Assembly: GCA_020073345.1 (NCBI GenBank)
Contig: JAIQFI010000007.1
Span: 1-64,000 of the forward strand
Reading direction: 5' to 3'
Length of the DNA stretch: 64,000 nucleotides
Origin: Terriglobia bacterium
GTDB lineage: Bacteria > Acidobacteriota > Terriglobia > Bryobacterales > Bryobacteraceae
Shown here: in pieces, positions 1 through 8,018 of the stretch
Layout: every line of letters begins with the position of its first letter
Numbering within the stretch: the stretch's first letter is position 1
Translations under genes and position numbers: made by a program
The notes under the pieces: model-generated
Told to the model about the DNA's origin: nothing
Database searches by the model: none
The model's input: only the letters and a program-made list of their open reading frames with translations

Positions 1-763
<763 letters not shown>

Positions 764-821
764 GTTTCTCTCTCGCTCCCCTGCACTTTGAAGCCGCGCT
801 GCGTTGTGCGCGATCAAAATA

Positions 822-897
<76 letters not shown>

Positions 898-960
898 CTT
901 CCGGATAATCGCCCTTACATCAGTTGTTGCTTAGTCGGTGACGCCGATTCGGATGCGAGG

Positions 961-980
961 GACTAGGGTTTAGTATAGCA
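961..980 (-). promoter_or_regulatory. Promoter core of tRNA-Thr/tuf
   Basis: On the minus strand this reads TGCTATACTAAACCCTAGTC, with an extended -10 element TGCTATACT about 75 bp upstream of tRNA-Thr. No good -35 hexamer is visible 16-18 bp further upstream. The same module, 18 of 20 bases identical, precedes tRNA-Tyr. Confidence 0.6.
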
Positions 981-1078
981 GACCACTGCGGCCGGTCCGG
1001 CGATTCCGTTGCTCCTGGATGCCGTGCCGACCCAGTAGGCATGAGGACCATCAGCGCCGGGGTCCATGCCGATTGTTC

Positions 1079-1109
1079 TTGACTTCGAACGCGATTCCTG
1101 GCGTATACT
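1079..1109 (+). promoter_or_regulatory. Possible promoter of the 1175-3192 gene pair
   Basis: TTGACT and TATACT are separated by 19 bp, somewhat long for a sigma70-type promoter, and lie 65 bp before the ATG of the first gene. The rest of the stretch between tRNA-Thr and this gene shows no gene. Confidence 0.4.
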
Positions 1110-1174
1110 ATTAACCAATTCGGGCCCCAATACTCTGATTTTTTATAGATAGTCGGCTTGTAGATGGAGCGTAT

Positions 1175-1534
1175 ATGCCCTGCAATCTCAAGAAAGACAC
1201 CTCGGGGTTATTTGATGCCCTGACGACAAAGGGCTCGACTGCGACGATATTCGTAACCAGCGATGCTACTCCTGCGACCAGCTTGACGGCCGTGGCGCTG
1301 AATGGAGCGGACGTCCCGGTTGGAGATGATGGAAAGGCCAAGTTGCCGGCCCTCCAGCGAGGGACCAACGTTCTCGACCTCACCGTGGAGGGCGCGGGCC
1401 TGAAGCCCGGAGACGACGTGCACTTAGTTGAAGATTGCGGCGGAGGCACAACCTCTGACCTCAAAACTAAGTTTGTGGGCGATACGCCGGCGGGCGCCGA
1501 CCCGGTAGTCGGCTTCCGAATTCATGGATCTTGA
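1175..1534 (+). CDS. Hypothetical protein, 119 aa
   Basis: I do not recognise this protein. It is short, rich in Thr, Ala, Gly and Asp, and has alternating hydrophobic stretches (SLTAVALNGADVPV, TNVLDLTVEGAGL) that suggest a small beta-sandwich. No signal peptide is obvious. The ATG has GGAG about 7 bases upstream. Its stop codon lies immediately before the next gene, so the two are probably co-transcribed and translationally coupled. Two minus-strand ORFs cover the same bases but have no ribosome site or recognisable sequence. Confidence 0.6.
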   Translation: MPCNLKKDTSGLFDALTTKGSTATIFVTSDATPATSLTAVALNGADVPVGDDGKAKLPALQRGTNVLDLTVEGAGLKPGDDVHLVEDCGGGTTSDLKTKFVGDTPAGADPVVGFRIHGS

Positions 1535-1536
1535 GA

Positions 1537-3192
1537 ATGTCGATGAACCTTGAGAAGAAATGCGGTATCGCGCTGGTCTTTTTCCTTCTGGCAAACCTGC
1601 AAGGCGTGGATGGGGCGGCGCCCAGCGATCCCAGGACCACAGCGGAGCGTCTGAACTATTTCGACCTGAGCGTGATCATTAACCTGCCTGCTGCGGCCAC
1701 GCGAAATGCGCGGCGCGACGACATGGCGGACGCCCTCGGCACCCACAACTATGCATTCGTGTATTACGCTCTGCCGCCCAGCACCTTGAGCGACAGCTTC
1801 AAGGAGTTCCTTCAGTCCGCCGAAAAAACCAGGGTCGATCAGCAGATCGGGTCGTCGGCTTCGGCGGGAGGATCGACGAGCACGGCTTCCAAGACCGGAC
1901 TCGCTACCTTGCTTGGATTCGCCCTGGAATCGGGCGCGGTCACCCAGACCATCGATCAGAACGTCGCGACTCTGCGTGCCAATGCGGACGGATTAGTCCG
2001 GTTCCTTTCCAACCAGGAGCTATTCCCGGCATGTGACCGAAAGAGTCCGGAGTGCTCGGCTCCCGGCCCGCTTAAGGACGTGGAGCTTTCGGTGTCGTTC
2101 AACGTGAATGACGCAGGCACCAGAACGTTAAGCGGCGTTGCGCCCGCAAGCGGGAATCCGGTGGATTTCGCCGCACTGCTGAGCAAGCACCAGTTTTCAG
2201 CCGCCACCGCTCGTTACGCCATAAACAACAATCGCGACCCACGGTCCAAGAAATATCGCGACAAGTGGATGGCGTGGTTCAAGGCGAACCAAAGTCTACT
2301 GCAAGCCGCGGGAAGGGATCTGCTGAGTTACGTCGCGGCCCTTCACCTGAAGGCTCAACAAACGGACATCAATGGCGTTCCCACAGCTACCAGCGGACTG
2401 CCCGATCAGTACACTTTGTGGCTCGCCGATACCCAAAAGCTGCTGGCTGCTGCCCCCCTGATCGAAGCGGAATGGCAAAAAGTAATGGCATCTCAACTTG
2501 ACATTCTGCTGGATAAGATGCGGAAACTCGATCCCGAGTTTGACAGCAAATTAACGGATTTGGCAAGGGGATACGTCCGCTATCTTGCGCTCCGCCGTGA
2601 CCTTTCGTCAACACTCATCACCGACCCGGCGCTCACCGTCGAGTACACGTATTCCCAGCCGACGATTCAGCCCAAGCTCCACACGGTTAAAGTCGCGTAT
2701 GCCTATAGCCCCGCGGGTGCCGCGGGAATGCCGAATCCGGGCACAATTACCTTCAACGCAGCCCTGGATTTTTACCAGAAGCCCCAGCTTACCGGCACTC
2801 TCCAGAATTCATCCCGCTGGAAGGATGCGCAGGCAGCGCTGCAATTCGACCGTCCTTTGGGCCCCCCGGATTCCCCCGCGCAGCTTTCTCTGGGCGCCTA
2901 CTACCAGTACCAGATCCACCCCGGCATCATCACCATTCCGGACGGAGCAACCGTTTTACCCGGCACTAATATCACGCTGCCTCCCAGCGGGACTCAGTTG
3001 TTCACGCAGAAGGGATCGCTTTTCGTGGGTCAGGCGACCTTGACGGTTCGTCTTTCCAGTAGTGGGCTCAAGGTCCCGATCGGGATCTCCTGGTCCAACC
3101 GGACCGATCTGGTAAAAGGCAACGAAGTCCGCGGCCACGTAGGCTTCACTTTCGATTCCACGCCGCTGTTCCTGATCCCCGGCTTCAAGTAA
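1537..3192 (+). CDS. Secreted, possibly outer-membrane protein of unknown family
   Basis: The N-terminus has a Sec signal peptide (MNLEKKCGIALVFFLLANLQ, cleavage near VDGA). The middle (about residues 60-340) is helical and rich in Ala, Ser and Gln. The last 200 residues change to alternating polar and hydrophobic strands with aromatic residues (VKVAYAYSP, LSLGAYYQYQ, GHVGFTFDSTPLF), as in an outer-membrane barrel. The family was not recognised. The start is uncertain: the track uses TTG at 1531, while ATGs at 1537 and 1543 are equally in frame and 1543 gives the cleanest signal peptide. It follows the 119-aa gene without a gap, which suggests a shared function. Confidence 0.7.
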   Translation: MSMNLEKKCGIALVFFLLANLQGVDGAAPSDPRTTAERLNYFDLSVIINLPAAATRNARRDDMADALGTHNYAFVYYALPPSTLSDSFKEFLQSAEKTRVDQQIGSSASAGGSTSTASKTGLATLLGFALESGAVTQTIDQNVATLRANADGLVRFLSNQELFPACDRKSPECSAPGPLKDVELSVSFNVNDAGTRTLSGVAPASGNPVDFAALLSKHQFSAATARYAINNNRDPRSKKYRDKWMAWFKANQSLLQAAGRDLLSYVAALHLKAQQTDINGVPTATSGLPDQYTLWLADTQKLLAAAPLIEAEWQKVMASQLDILLDKMRKLDPEFDSKLTDLARGYVRYLALRRDLSSTLITDPALTVEYTYSQPTIQPKLHTVKVAYAYSPAGAAGMPNPGTITFNAALDFYQKPQLTGTLQNSSRWKDAQAALQFDRPLGPPDSPAQLSLGAYYQYQIHPGIITIPDGATVLPGTNITLPPSGTQLFTQKGSLFVGQATLTVRLSSSGLKVPIGISWSNRTDLVKGNEVRGHVGFTFDSTPLFLIPGFK

Positions 3193-3209
3193 AGCGGGGA
3201 GAGAAAGTA

Positions 3210-3298
3210 TGGTGGACAGGGAAGGATTCGAACCTTCGTAACTCGCAAGGAGTGACAGATTTACAGTCTGTTGGCTTTAACCACTCACCCACCTGTCC
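3210..3298 (-). tRNA. tRNA-Tyr(GTA)
   Basis: This is a class II tRNA with a long variable arm. The reverse complement begins GGACAGGTGGGTGAGTGGTT, has CTGTAAA around the GTA anticodon, an extra arm, T-loop TTCGAAT and an encoded CCA. Length is 89 bases. Confidence 0.97.
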
Positions 3299-3333
3299 GA
3301 TGCCGCAAACTGCCCCGGATTTGGGGGGCTTTG

Positions 3334-3353
3334 GACTAGAGTTCAGTATAGCA
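3334..3353 (-). promoter_or_regulatory. Promoter core of tRNA-Tyr
   Basis: The minus strand reads TGCTATACTGAACTCTAGTC, matching the element before tRNA-Thr(GGT) at 18 of 20 positions. It lies in the 94-bp divergent region shared with tRNA-Gly. TAGAAT at 3371-3376 is a possible -10 for the opposite direction. Confidence 0.6.
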
Positions 3354-3392
3354 AAGGCGATTGAGTGGGTTAGAATAGCAAAGGAAACCCGG

Positions 3393-3467
3393 GCGGGAGT
3401 AACTCAGTGGTAGAGTCACAGCCTTCCAAGCTGTTGGTCGCGGGTTCGATTCCCGTCTCCCGCTCCA
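3393..3467 (+). tRNA. tRNA-Gly(TCC)
   Basis: GCGGGAG acceptor, D-arm AACTCAGTGGTAGAGT, anticodon stem ACAGC/GCTGT around CTTCCAA (anticodon TCC), T-loop TTCGATT and an encoded CCA. It is transcribed away from tRNA-Tyr. Confidence 0.97.
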
Positions 3468-3571
3468 GAAAGCCAAGCACTTACAAGCGCCACACCGCTC
3501 CAGTTCAGCACAACGCCGGCCGGAGCTTTATTCCCGGAACGTCTCCGAACGGGAACGGTGCTAAGAAAATC

Positions 3572-3820
3572 TCACCGGGGCGCATTCACCGATTGCCCGT
3601 CTTCGAGGGTGTAGATGTCCTGCCGTGAATCCCGCAATTCGTCTGACCATTCTCTAGCAATCCCCTGCTGCCAGGCGATGCCACCTTCATCTTCATCTGG
3701 CAAGAGGACGATCAAGCGCACCGGCCCAGATGGAACCTCCGCCGGTACTTGGGCTCGTAGTCGATGTTGTTCATCGATATCGCCGACCAGTTCGATGGCT
3801 TTCATGGGAGTAGTGTCCAT
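3572..3820 (-). CDS. Small antitoxin-like protein, 82 aa
   Basis: The sequence begins MDTTPMKAIELVGDIDEQHR and has a short beta-rich N-terminal half (RLIVLLPDEDE) with an acidic, Trp-containing tail. It resembles the small antitoxin-type proteins that begin MKAIEL.G.ID, which are often followed by a PIN or MazF-like toxin gene. No toxin follows here: the 100 bp downstream run into tRNA-Gly without an ORF. A second start at MKAIEL (3805) is possible. The gene lies at the edge of an accessory zone. Assignment as an antitoxin is by resemblance only. Confidence 0.5.
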   Translation of the reverse strand: MDTTPMKAIELVGDIDEQHRLRAQVPAEVPSGPVRLIVLLPDEDEGGIAWQQGIAREWSDELRDSRQDIYTLEDGQSVNAPR

Positions 3821-3904
3821 TCCGAGTCTTTGTGAGCATCCAAATCATAGCAAATTCAAATGTTCGCGAACGCGACCCTGTGGGCACCTCACTCCTCCGC
3901 CGCT

Positions 3905-4018
3905 CTACTCCGACAAGACCACTTCCAACTGGTTCACGGCTGCCCTCTGCTGCGCCAAATCGGAAATTGTATACACCGCCACAGAGACACCGAGACCGTG
4001 TCCCTGCTGACCTGCCAC
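3905..4018 (-). other. Possible 37-aa ORF or gene remnant
   Basis: A GTG-initiated frame too short for the track reads MAGQQGHGLG followed by VAVYTISDLAQQRAAVNQLE and a stop. The composition looks like real protein, but an in-frame stop lies just upstream. It may be the tail of a decayed gene. The remainder of 3821-4043 shows no gene. Confidence 0.25.
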
Positions 4019-4043
4019 GCTGGGCTTGGCTTAGATAGAACGG

Positions 4044-4760
4044 CTAGTTTCGAGCGCGCACTTGAATCAGGCGAATCTGTGTCTTCCACTGTTCTGGGGT
4101 GCAGGATCCCGCAGTCCTGTCCTTCGCGCAATACAAGAGGTGGACAAGTGAATAGCGTGTGCCTGGCGCGACCGTGGCTGTCTCAATCTGCGTATCGAAC
4201 TGAGTCCCGGAAGGATCGTAGTAGCCCAGGGTGAAGAATATCGTGGCAACTTGAGTGCATTCGTTCAAGACCGTTGCTTGTAATCGTGGAATGTTAGACT
4301 GCAGGACCGTTCCCTGAAGTAAGTAGGAACCGCCGCTGACGTTATGGATGTCGCGAACACTAATGCACCCCTCGACTATCGCTTCTTGGGACGGAAGGGG
4401 AGAAATCTGAGACCGTCGGCTAGATCCCGGTGTGTTTGGAAGCCTGAGCGTGACGGTCGCGTTCGCATTCACTCTGGTGTCCACCTCGATAGGTGCAGTA
4501 CTCCCGCTCTTATCCTCCGCCCAGATTAAGTATTTCCCCAACGGGAGATTGCTATAGGAAAAGTTCCCGCCCTTCGCGGTTTTGACCCAGTAATGTTTTT
4601 TGGCACCGACTGGTTCGATACGGACAGTCGTGCCCGAAGCAGCCTGCCCATCCGCACCGATTACGGTTCCCGTTATCAAAGATCCAGCTGCTTCGGCGGA
4701 CGGCAGACAGATCAAGAAGAGTGCAGCAAATATCGTTATCTTGGGGACCCGCAGTCTCAT
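4044..4760 (-). CDS. Secreted protein with carboxypeptidase-regulatory-like domain
   Basis: A signal peptide (FAALFLICLPSAEAAG) is followed by a domain of the CarboxypepD_reg/Cna-B type at about residues 27-110: ITGTVIGADGQAASGTTVRI, then a typical NLPLGKYLIWAEDK turn. The C-terminal 110 residues contain three cysteines and a beta-rich region (IFFTLGYYDPSGTQFDT) that I do not recognise. The protein probably acts in the periplasm or at the cell surface. It lies downstream of the Shedu-like gene on the same strand with a 120-bp gap. The local sequence looks more AT-rich than the flanking housekeeping genes. Confidence 0.7.
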   Translation of the reverse strand: MRLRVPKITIFAALFLICLPSAEAAGSLITGTVIGADGQAASGTTVRIEPVGAKKHYWVKTAKGGNFSYSNLPLGKYLIWAEDKSGSTAPIEVDTRVNANATVTLRLPNTPGSSRRSQISPLPSQEAIVEGCISVRDIHNVSGGSYLLQGTVLQSNIPRLQATVLNECTQVATIFFTLGYYDPSGTQFDTQIETATVAPGTRYSLVHLLYCAKDRTAGSCTPEQWKTQIRLIQVRARN

Positions 4761-4882
4761 TCGGTGGTGCTCGTAACGAGATTACGGCAACGCTTAGGAG
4801 GAGTGCAAGTGTGGCTCCCCCTTCGGCCTAACTGGATGACACCGACCAGGGTAAGTACCCCAGGCCGGGCAACGAGCGCATC

Positions 4883-5828
4883 CTACTCCCAGGAATTGCT
4901 CACCACAATTCCCTTCTCAGCCTGCCGCGACCACTCGTTCCAATATGGGAGACGCGAGATTAGGAAGGCGCGGCGTTCCTTACTCATCCACGCGTTCCGT
5001 TCAAGCGCTTCAGGAATGCCCTCGATCATTGCGAAATCTTTTGCAAACGCCGGACCGAGCTTGAATGTTGGTGGGACGGCCAAGGCGCGGTATTTTTGAT
5101 CTGCTCTTTTTGTTACCGTCGGGTACCAACTGCAGTTCCTTGCGGGCGTTAGACGGTCGAATGTCATCACCACTTGTCCTGGCGGCTCCCACTGTTTTCG
5201 CAGTCGCTTCAGTTCTGGCCGCTCATCAAACTCCCGTCGACGGCCATAGATCAGAACGAACTGCGGGTTAAAGGTTAGGTGCCTCTTCATGTGGTCCGGG
5301 ATTTCGAAAGCTGAATAGCGCGCGATTCTCGTTCTGGTCCAGCCAAGCTTTCCATTGGGCAAGCTGGTTCAACACCTGCGTTAGATCGTGGTGAGGATCT
5401 CCAGCTTTCGTGAACCATTGCTTAGCCGGGCTTTCGATCTCGATGAACACCGGGGTTAAGTTCGCCGAATCACTTCCCAGCCAGATGAAGTCCGGCACCT
5501 TCGCCCCAATCCCCACCAGTGCGGCCTCGGAAAGGAGCGCTGCTGGGAAGGGAGGATGACCTGATGGACCGGTCATGCTATACGCGCCGGGCACAAGGGA
5601 CGGGTGATCGATTAGAAAATTGTGGATCGTTCGTTCATTATTACCTTCCTCGGAATTTAAGAGGCCGTGCCATTCGGCGATGAGCTTACTCTCGTATTCT
5701 TCCCAAGATATACAGGCGGGGGGATTCGCGTGCATCTCATATGTTGGGCGCAGCGACAAGGACATAGTATCAATTATCGGGGAATTGGGCTGTGTGGAGA
5801 TGGGCATGGATTCTAATAGCGCCTCCAC
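4883..5828 (-). pseudogene. Shedu-like DUF4263 nuclease gene with frameshift
   Basis: Two overlapping minus-strand ORFs join into one protein of about 310 residues. The first (5268-5828) has NNERTIHNFLIDHPSLVPGA, then a PD-(D/E)XK-like core, PDFIWLG followed by FIEIESPAKQWF, and the helix LTQVLNQLAQWKAWLDQN. The second (4883-5362) continues with MKRHLTFNPQFVLIYGRRRE, as in DUF4263 proteins. The frames meet at CAGCTTTCGAAATC; removing one T of the TTT run (5307-5309 region) gives the continuous NRALFSFEIPDHMKRH. DUF4263 is the nuclease domain of Shedu anti-phage proteins. It could be a genuine pseudogene or a sequencing error. The start is uncertain (GTG at 5828 or an internal ATG). Confidence 0.7.
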
Positions 5829-6008
5829 ATTCCGACCATGAGTCCGCTGCTCTTAAGCGAGCGCAGCGAAACTCATTACTCCAGTTACTCTATCCATCCC
5901 GAACTCTTGATACACTGAACGAGGAATGAGTGGGTTGCGGGGCCTGTAATCGACGCGTTGGGCGCGCAAGTCTTTTATTTACGAACGCTCGAAAATCTTC
6001 CAAGCCAG

Positions 6009-6084
6009 GCCGGGATAGCTCAGTTGGTAGAGCGCTAGATTTGTAATCTTGAGGTCACCGGTTCGATCCCGGTTCCCGGCTCCA
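6009..6084 (+). tRNA. tRNA-Thr(TGT)
   Basis: GCCGGGA acceptor, D-arm GCTCAGTTGGTAGAGC, loop TTTGTAA with anticodon TGT, perfect T-stem ACCGG/CCGGT, encoded CCA. The anticodon stem CTAGA/TCTTG carries one T-T mismatch. The 180 bp before it hold no gene. Confidence 0.95.
6045..6084 (+). repeat. tRNA 3' half, proximal copy of direct repeat
   Basis: The last 40 bases of tRNA-Thr(TGT), from the 3' side of the anticodon loop to CCA, recur 602 bp downstream with 37 of 40 bases identical. This is the layout of an attachment site created by integration into a tRNA 3' end. Confidence 0.8.
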
Positions 6085-6090
6085 TTTCCG

Positions 6091-6498
6091 CTACACGAGA
6101 ACCAGCGCGTGGCCGTGGTTGTGCTGCTTTCGCCCGTGCTTCTGGCCCGACTTCGGCTTCGTCGCGGCGGGCCTCTGCGCCGGTTCGTCTCCCGTAATCC
6201 CGCTTAGAACCACCGGCCCACGATCCGGGAATACAACGACCAGCGAGAGATCCCCACCCAACGCTCTAACATTCTTCTGCAATGTGGAGAGCAATAAATC
6301 ACTGCGTTGTTCCAGCCGCGAAACACTGTCCTGGGTGATTCCGAGCTTCTTGGCCATGTTCACCTGCGTAAGCTTGCGCGCCTGCCGTAGTTCCCGCAAG
6401 GTCATCTCTTCGGCAATCAACTGCGCCGCCCGGCGCTCCACCTTCTTGCGCTGTGCGGGACTCAGCTTCTTGATGATGTCGTTCACGTTCGTGGCCAT
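6091..6498 (-). CDS. XRE-family (HigA-like) DNA-binding protein
   Basis: The 135-aa protein has a charged N-terminal helix region (residues 10-32), a Cro/C1-type helix-turn-helix at about 33-65 (RQARKLTQVNMAKKLGITQ followed by VSRLEQRSD), and LLSTLQKNVRALGGDLSLVV, as in antitoxin-type XRE proteins. The tail after residue 108 is low-complexity, rich in Lys, Gln and His. Related proteins are usually encoded beside a RelE/HigB-type toxin, but the 148 bp between this start and the distal repeat cannot hold one, so it appears orphaned. Its stop is 6 bp from the tRNA 3' end. It is probably autoregulated through the palindromes upstream. Confidence 0.8.
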   Translation of the reverse strand: MATNVNDIIKKLSPAQRKKVERRAAQLIAEEMTLRELRQARKLTQVNMAKKLGITQDSVSRLEQRSDLLLSTLQKNVRALGGDLSLVVVFPDRGPVVLSGITGDEPAQRPAATKPKSGQKHGRKQHNHGHALVLV

Positions 6499-6573
6499 GA
6501 TTACTTCTTCCCTCTTCGTCTCATTGCCTTGTCAGCTTCAACCCGCCAACTCACTCTTGTAATATGATATTAA

Positions 6574-6598
6574 GTACATATGATGTACAGTACATATG
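6574..6598. promoter_or_regulatory. Operator-like GTACAT palindromes
   Basis: Three half-sites alternate in orientation: GTACAT-ATG-ATGTAC-A-GTACAT, giving two overlapping perfect dyads within 25 bp, about 75 bp before the XRE start. This suits binding of an XRE dimer or tetramer. The AT-rich TAATATGATATTAA just beside it could hold a -10 element. Confidence 0.55.
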
Positions 6599-6646
6599 GC
6601 AGGCGTCCGAGAATCGAGCATGCCAAAAGGTTTGGCGGAAGCGATG

Positions 6647-6686
6647 AATCTTGAGGCCACCAGTTCGATCCCGGTTCCCGGCTCTA
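6647..6686 (+). repeat. tRNA-Thr 3' half, distal degraded copy
   Basis: It matches the tRNA end except at three positions. The changed T-stem (ACCAG opposite CCGGT) no longer pairs fully and CCA has become CTA, so this copy is not a working tRNA part. It ends 3 bp from the stop of the ArsC-like gene. Confidence 0.75.
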
Positions 6687-6689
6687 TCC

Positions 6690-7046
6690 TCAGGAAGTCC
6701 CCGCGAGCATCGCCGTCCACGACTCCTCATCGTGGCCGACGCTCAACAGCTTTCCGCCGCGAACCAGGGGAAGCCGGAGCAGGCTCGGATCCCGCTCGAT
6801 CCGCTCCAGAAGCTGAGTATCGCCCATCCTGAGGTACTTGAGGCCAGCATCGGCATAGGCCTTGCCCTCCGCGTCGAGCAGTCCCGCCAAACCGAAACGA
6901 TCCACGAATCTCTTGATTTCGCCGCGAGCCATGGTTTTCTGCCTCAGATCCACAAACTGAATCACGACGCGGCGCTCTTTGAAGAACCGTTCGGCGGCGC
7001 GGGTAGCCTGGGAATTCTTCACACCGAAGATCTGAACACCAACCAT
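6690..7046 (-). CDS. ArsC/Spx-family protein lacking the catalytic cysteine
   Basis: The 118-aa protein has the thioredoxin-like ArsC fold pattern: strand VGVQIFGVKN, helix SQATRAAERFFKERR, strand VVIQFVDLR, then the late RLPLVRGGKLLSVGHDEE with the conserved Arg. Arsenate reductases and YffB-type proteins carry Cys after the first strand; here that region reads GVKNSQAT and the whole protein has no cysteine, so reductase activity is unlikely. The track ORF extends to 7310, but the extension is antisense to the next gene, so I start at MVGVQIFG. It diverges from the SMP-30 gene with only 22 bp between start codons. Confidence 0.75.
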   Translation of the reverse strand: MVGVQIFGVKNSQATRAAERFFKERRVVIQFVDLRQKTMARGEIKRFVDRFGLAGLLDAEGKAYADAGLKYLRMGDTQLLERIERDPSLLRLPLVRGGKLLSVGHDEESWTAMLAGTS

Positions 7047-7068
7047 CTTCTTGCCATAATATCGGAGT

Positions 7069-8007
7069 ATGTCAAAACGAACGCTACCCACAATCACCTT
7101 GCTGGCCGTTGGAATATGCGCCGGACATTGCTTCGGCCAAGGCGTCACCGAGATCACTCTTCCCGCTACGCGGATATTTCCGGAGAGCATTACCTCTACT
7201 GCCGATGGCACTTTGATCGTTGGGAGCCTGGGGCATGGCAACGTGCTGCGGATCGCGCCCGGGAAAACTACCGCGGAAGAGTGGATCAAGCCCGGTACAG
7301 GCGGACTCAACGGCGTGCTCGGCGTCTACGCCGACGAGAAGAACAAGCTACTGTGGGTCTGTTCCAACAATCTGGAGAACAAGGGCGAGGCGACGGCTGT
7401 GATGACCTTCGATCTGAAGAGCGGCGCGCCCAAGGGAACGTATCGCTTGCCGGGCGACATGGCGCTGTGCAACGACATTGCGGTGGGATCGGACGGCACG
7501 GCCTACATCGCGGACACGCGCCAGAACAGCATCCTGATGCTCAAGCCCGGAGCGAAGGCTCTGGAGGTCGCCGCCAAAGATCCACTTCTGGCTGGCGCCG
7601 ACGGACTCGCGTTCGGCGACAAGACCACGCTCTATGTGAACAGTGTGACCGCCGGCAAGCTGCTTCGCCTGGACCTGGGCCCGGACGGGAAGTCGAAGAA
7701 GGTTACCGACCTCAAACTTCCCCGGCCGCTGGACCGGCCTGATGGGATGCGGGCCATCGGGACGCACCGGCTGCTGCTTGCGGAAAACTCCGGGAAAATG
7801 TCCCTCGTGACCTTCGCGGGTCCGGAAAATCAAAATGTCGTGATCGGGACGCTCAAAGAAGGGCTGGAGGCCACGCCGGGCGTAACCGCCACGCGCGGGA
7901 TGGCCTGGCTCATCGAAGGAAAGTTGAACTACCGCAACGATGCGGCGCTGAAAGACAAGGATCCCGGGACCTTCAAAATGGTCGCGGTTCCTCTTCCGAA
8001 GAAGTAA
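7069..8007 (+). CDS. SMP-30/gluconolactonase-like secreted beta-propeller
   Basis: A signal peptide (TITLLAVGICAGHCFGQG) precedes a six-bladed-propeller pattern: ESITSTADGTLIVGSLGHGN, NDIAVGSDGTAYIADTRQN, ADGLAFGDKTTLYVNS and RPDGMRAIGTHRLLLAENSG. The recurring DG and the N-D / D-G positions are those of the SMP-30 group, which includes lactonases and related metal-dependent hydrolases. The substrate cannot be told. The protein is probably periplasmic. It lies convergent with the PilZ gene and its upstream region is the short divergent gap shared with the ArsC-like gene. Confidence 0.8.
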   Translation: MSKRTLPTITLLAVGICAGHCFGQGVTEITLPATRIFPESITSTADGTLIVGSLGHGNVLRIAPGKTTAEEWIKPGTGGLNGVLGVYADEKNKLLWVCSNNLENKGEATAVMTFDLKSGAPKGTYRLPGDMALCNDIAVGSDGTAYIADTRQNSILMLKPGAKALEVAAKDPLLAGADGLAFGDKTTLYVNSVTAGKLLRLDLGPDGKSKKVTDLKLPRPLDRPDGMRAIGTHRLLLAENSGKMSLVTFAGPENQNVVIGTLKEGLEATPGVTATRGMAWLIEGKLNYRNDAALKDKDPGTFKMVAVPLPKK

Positions 8008-8018
8008 AGCGGAATGGT

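Larger units (their letters stand above)
6085..6686. mobile_element. Candidate tRNA-integrated mini-element or remnant
   Basis: About 600 bp lie between the tRNA 3' end and its degraded copy. The content is one XRE-family gene, its upstream operator-like palindromes and little else. There is no integrase. It may be the residue of a larger island or a tRNA-fragment duplication. Confidence 0.4.

Noticed and set aside
6538-6720. 60-aa minus ORF with IEPGTGIELVAS
   Set aside because: This is the translation of the degraded tRNA-Thr copy, a familiar artefact, not a gene.
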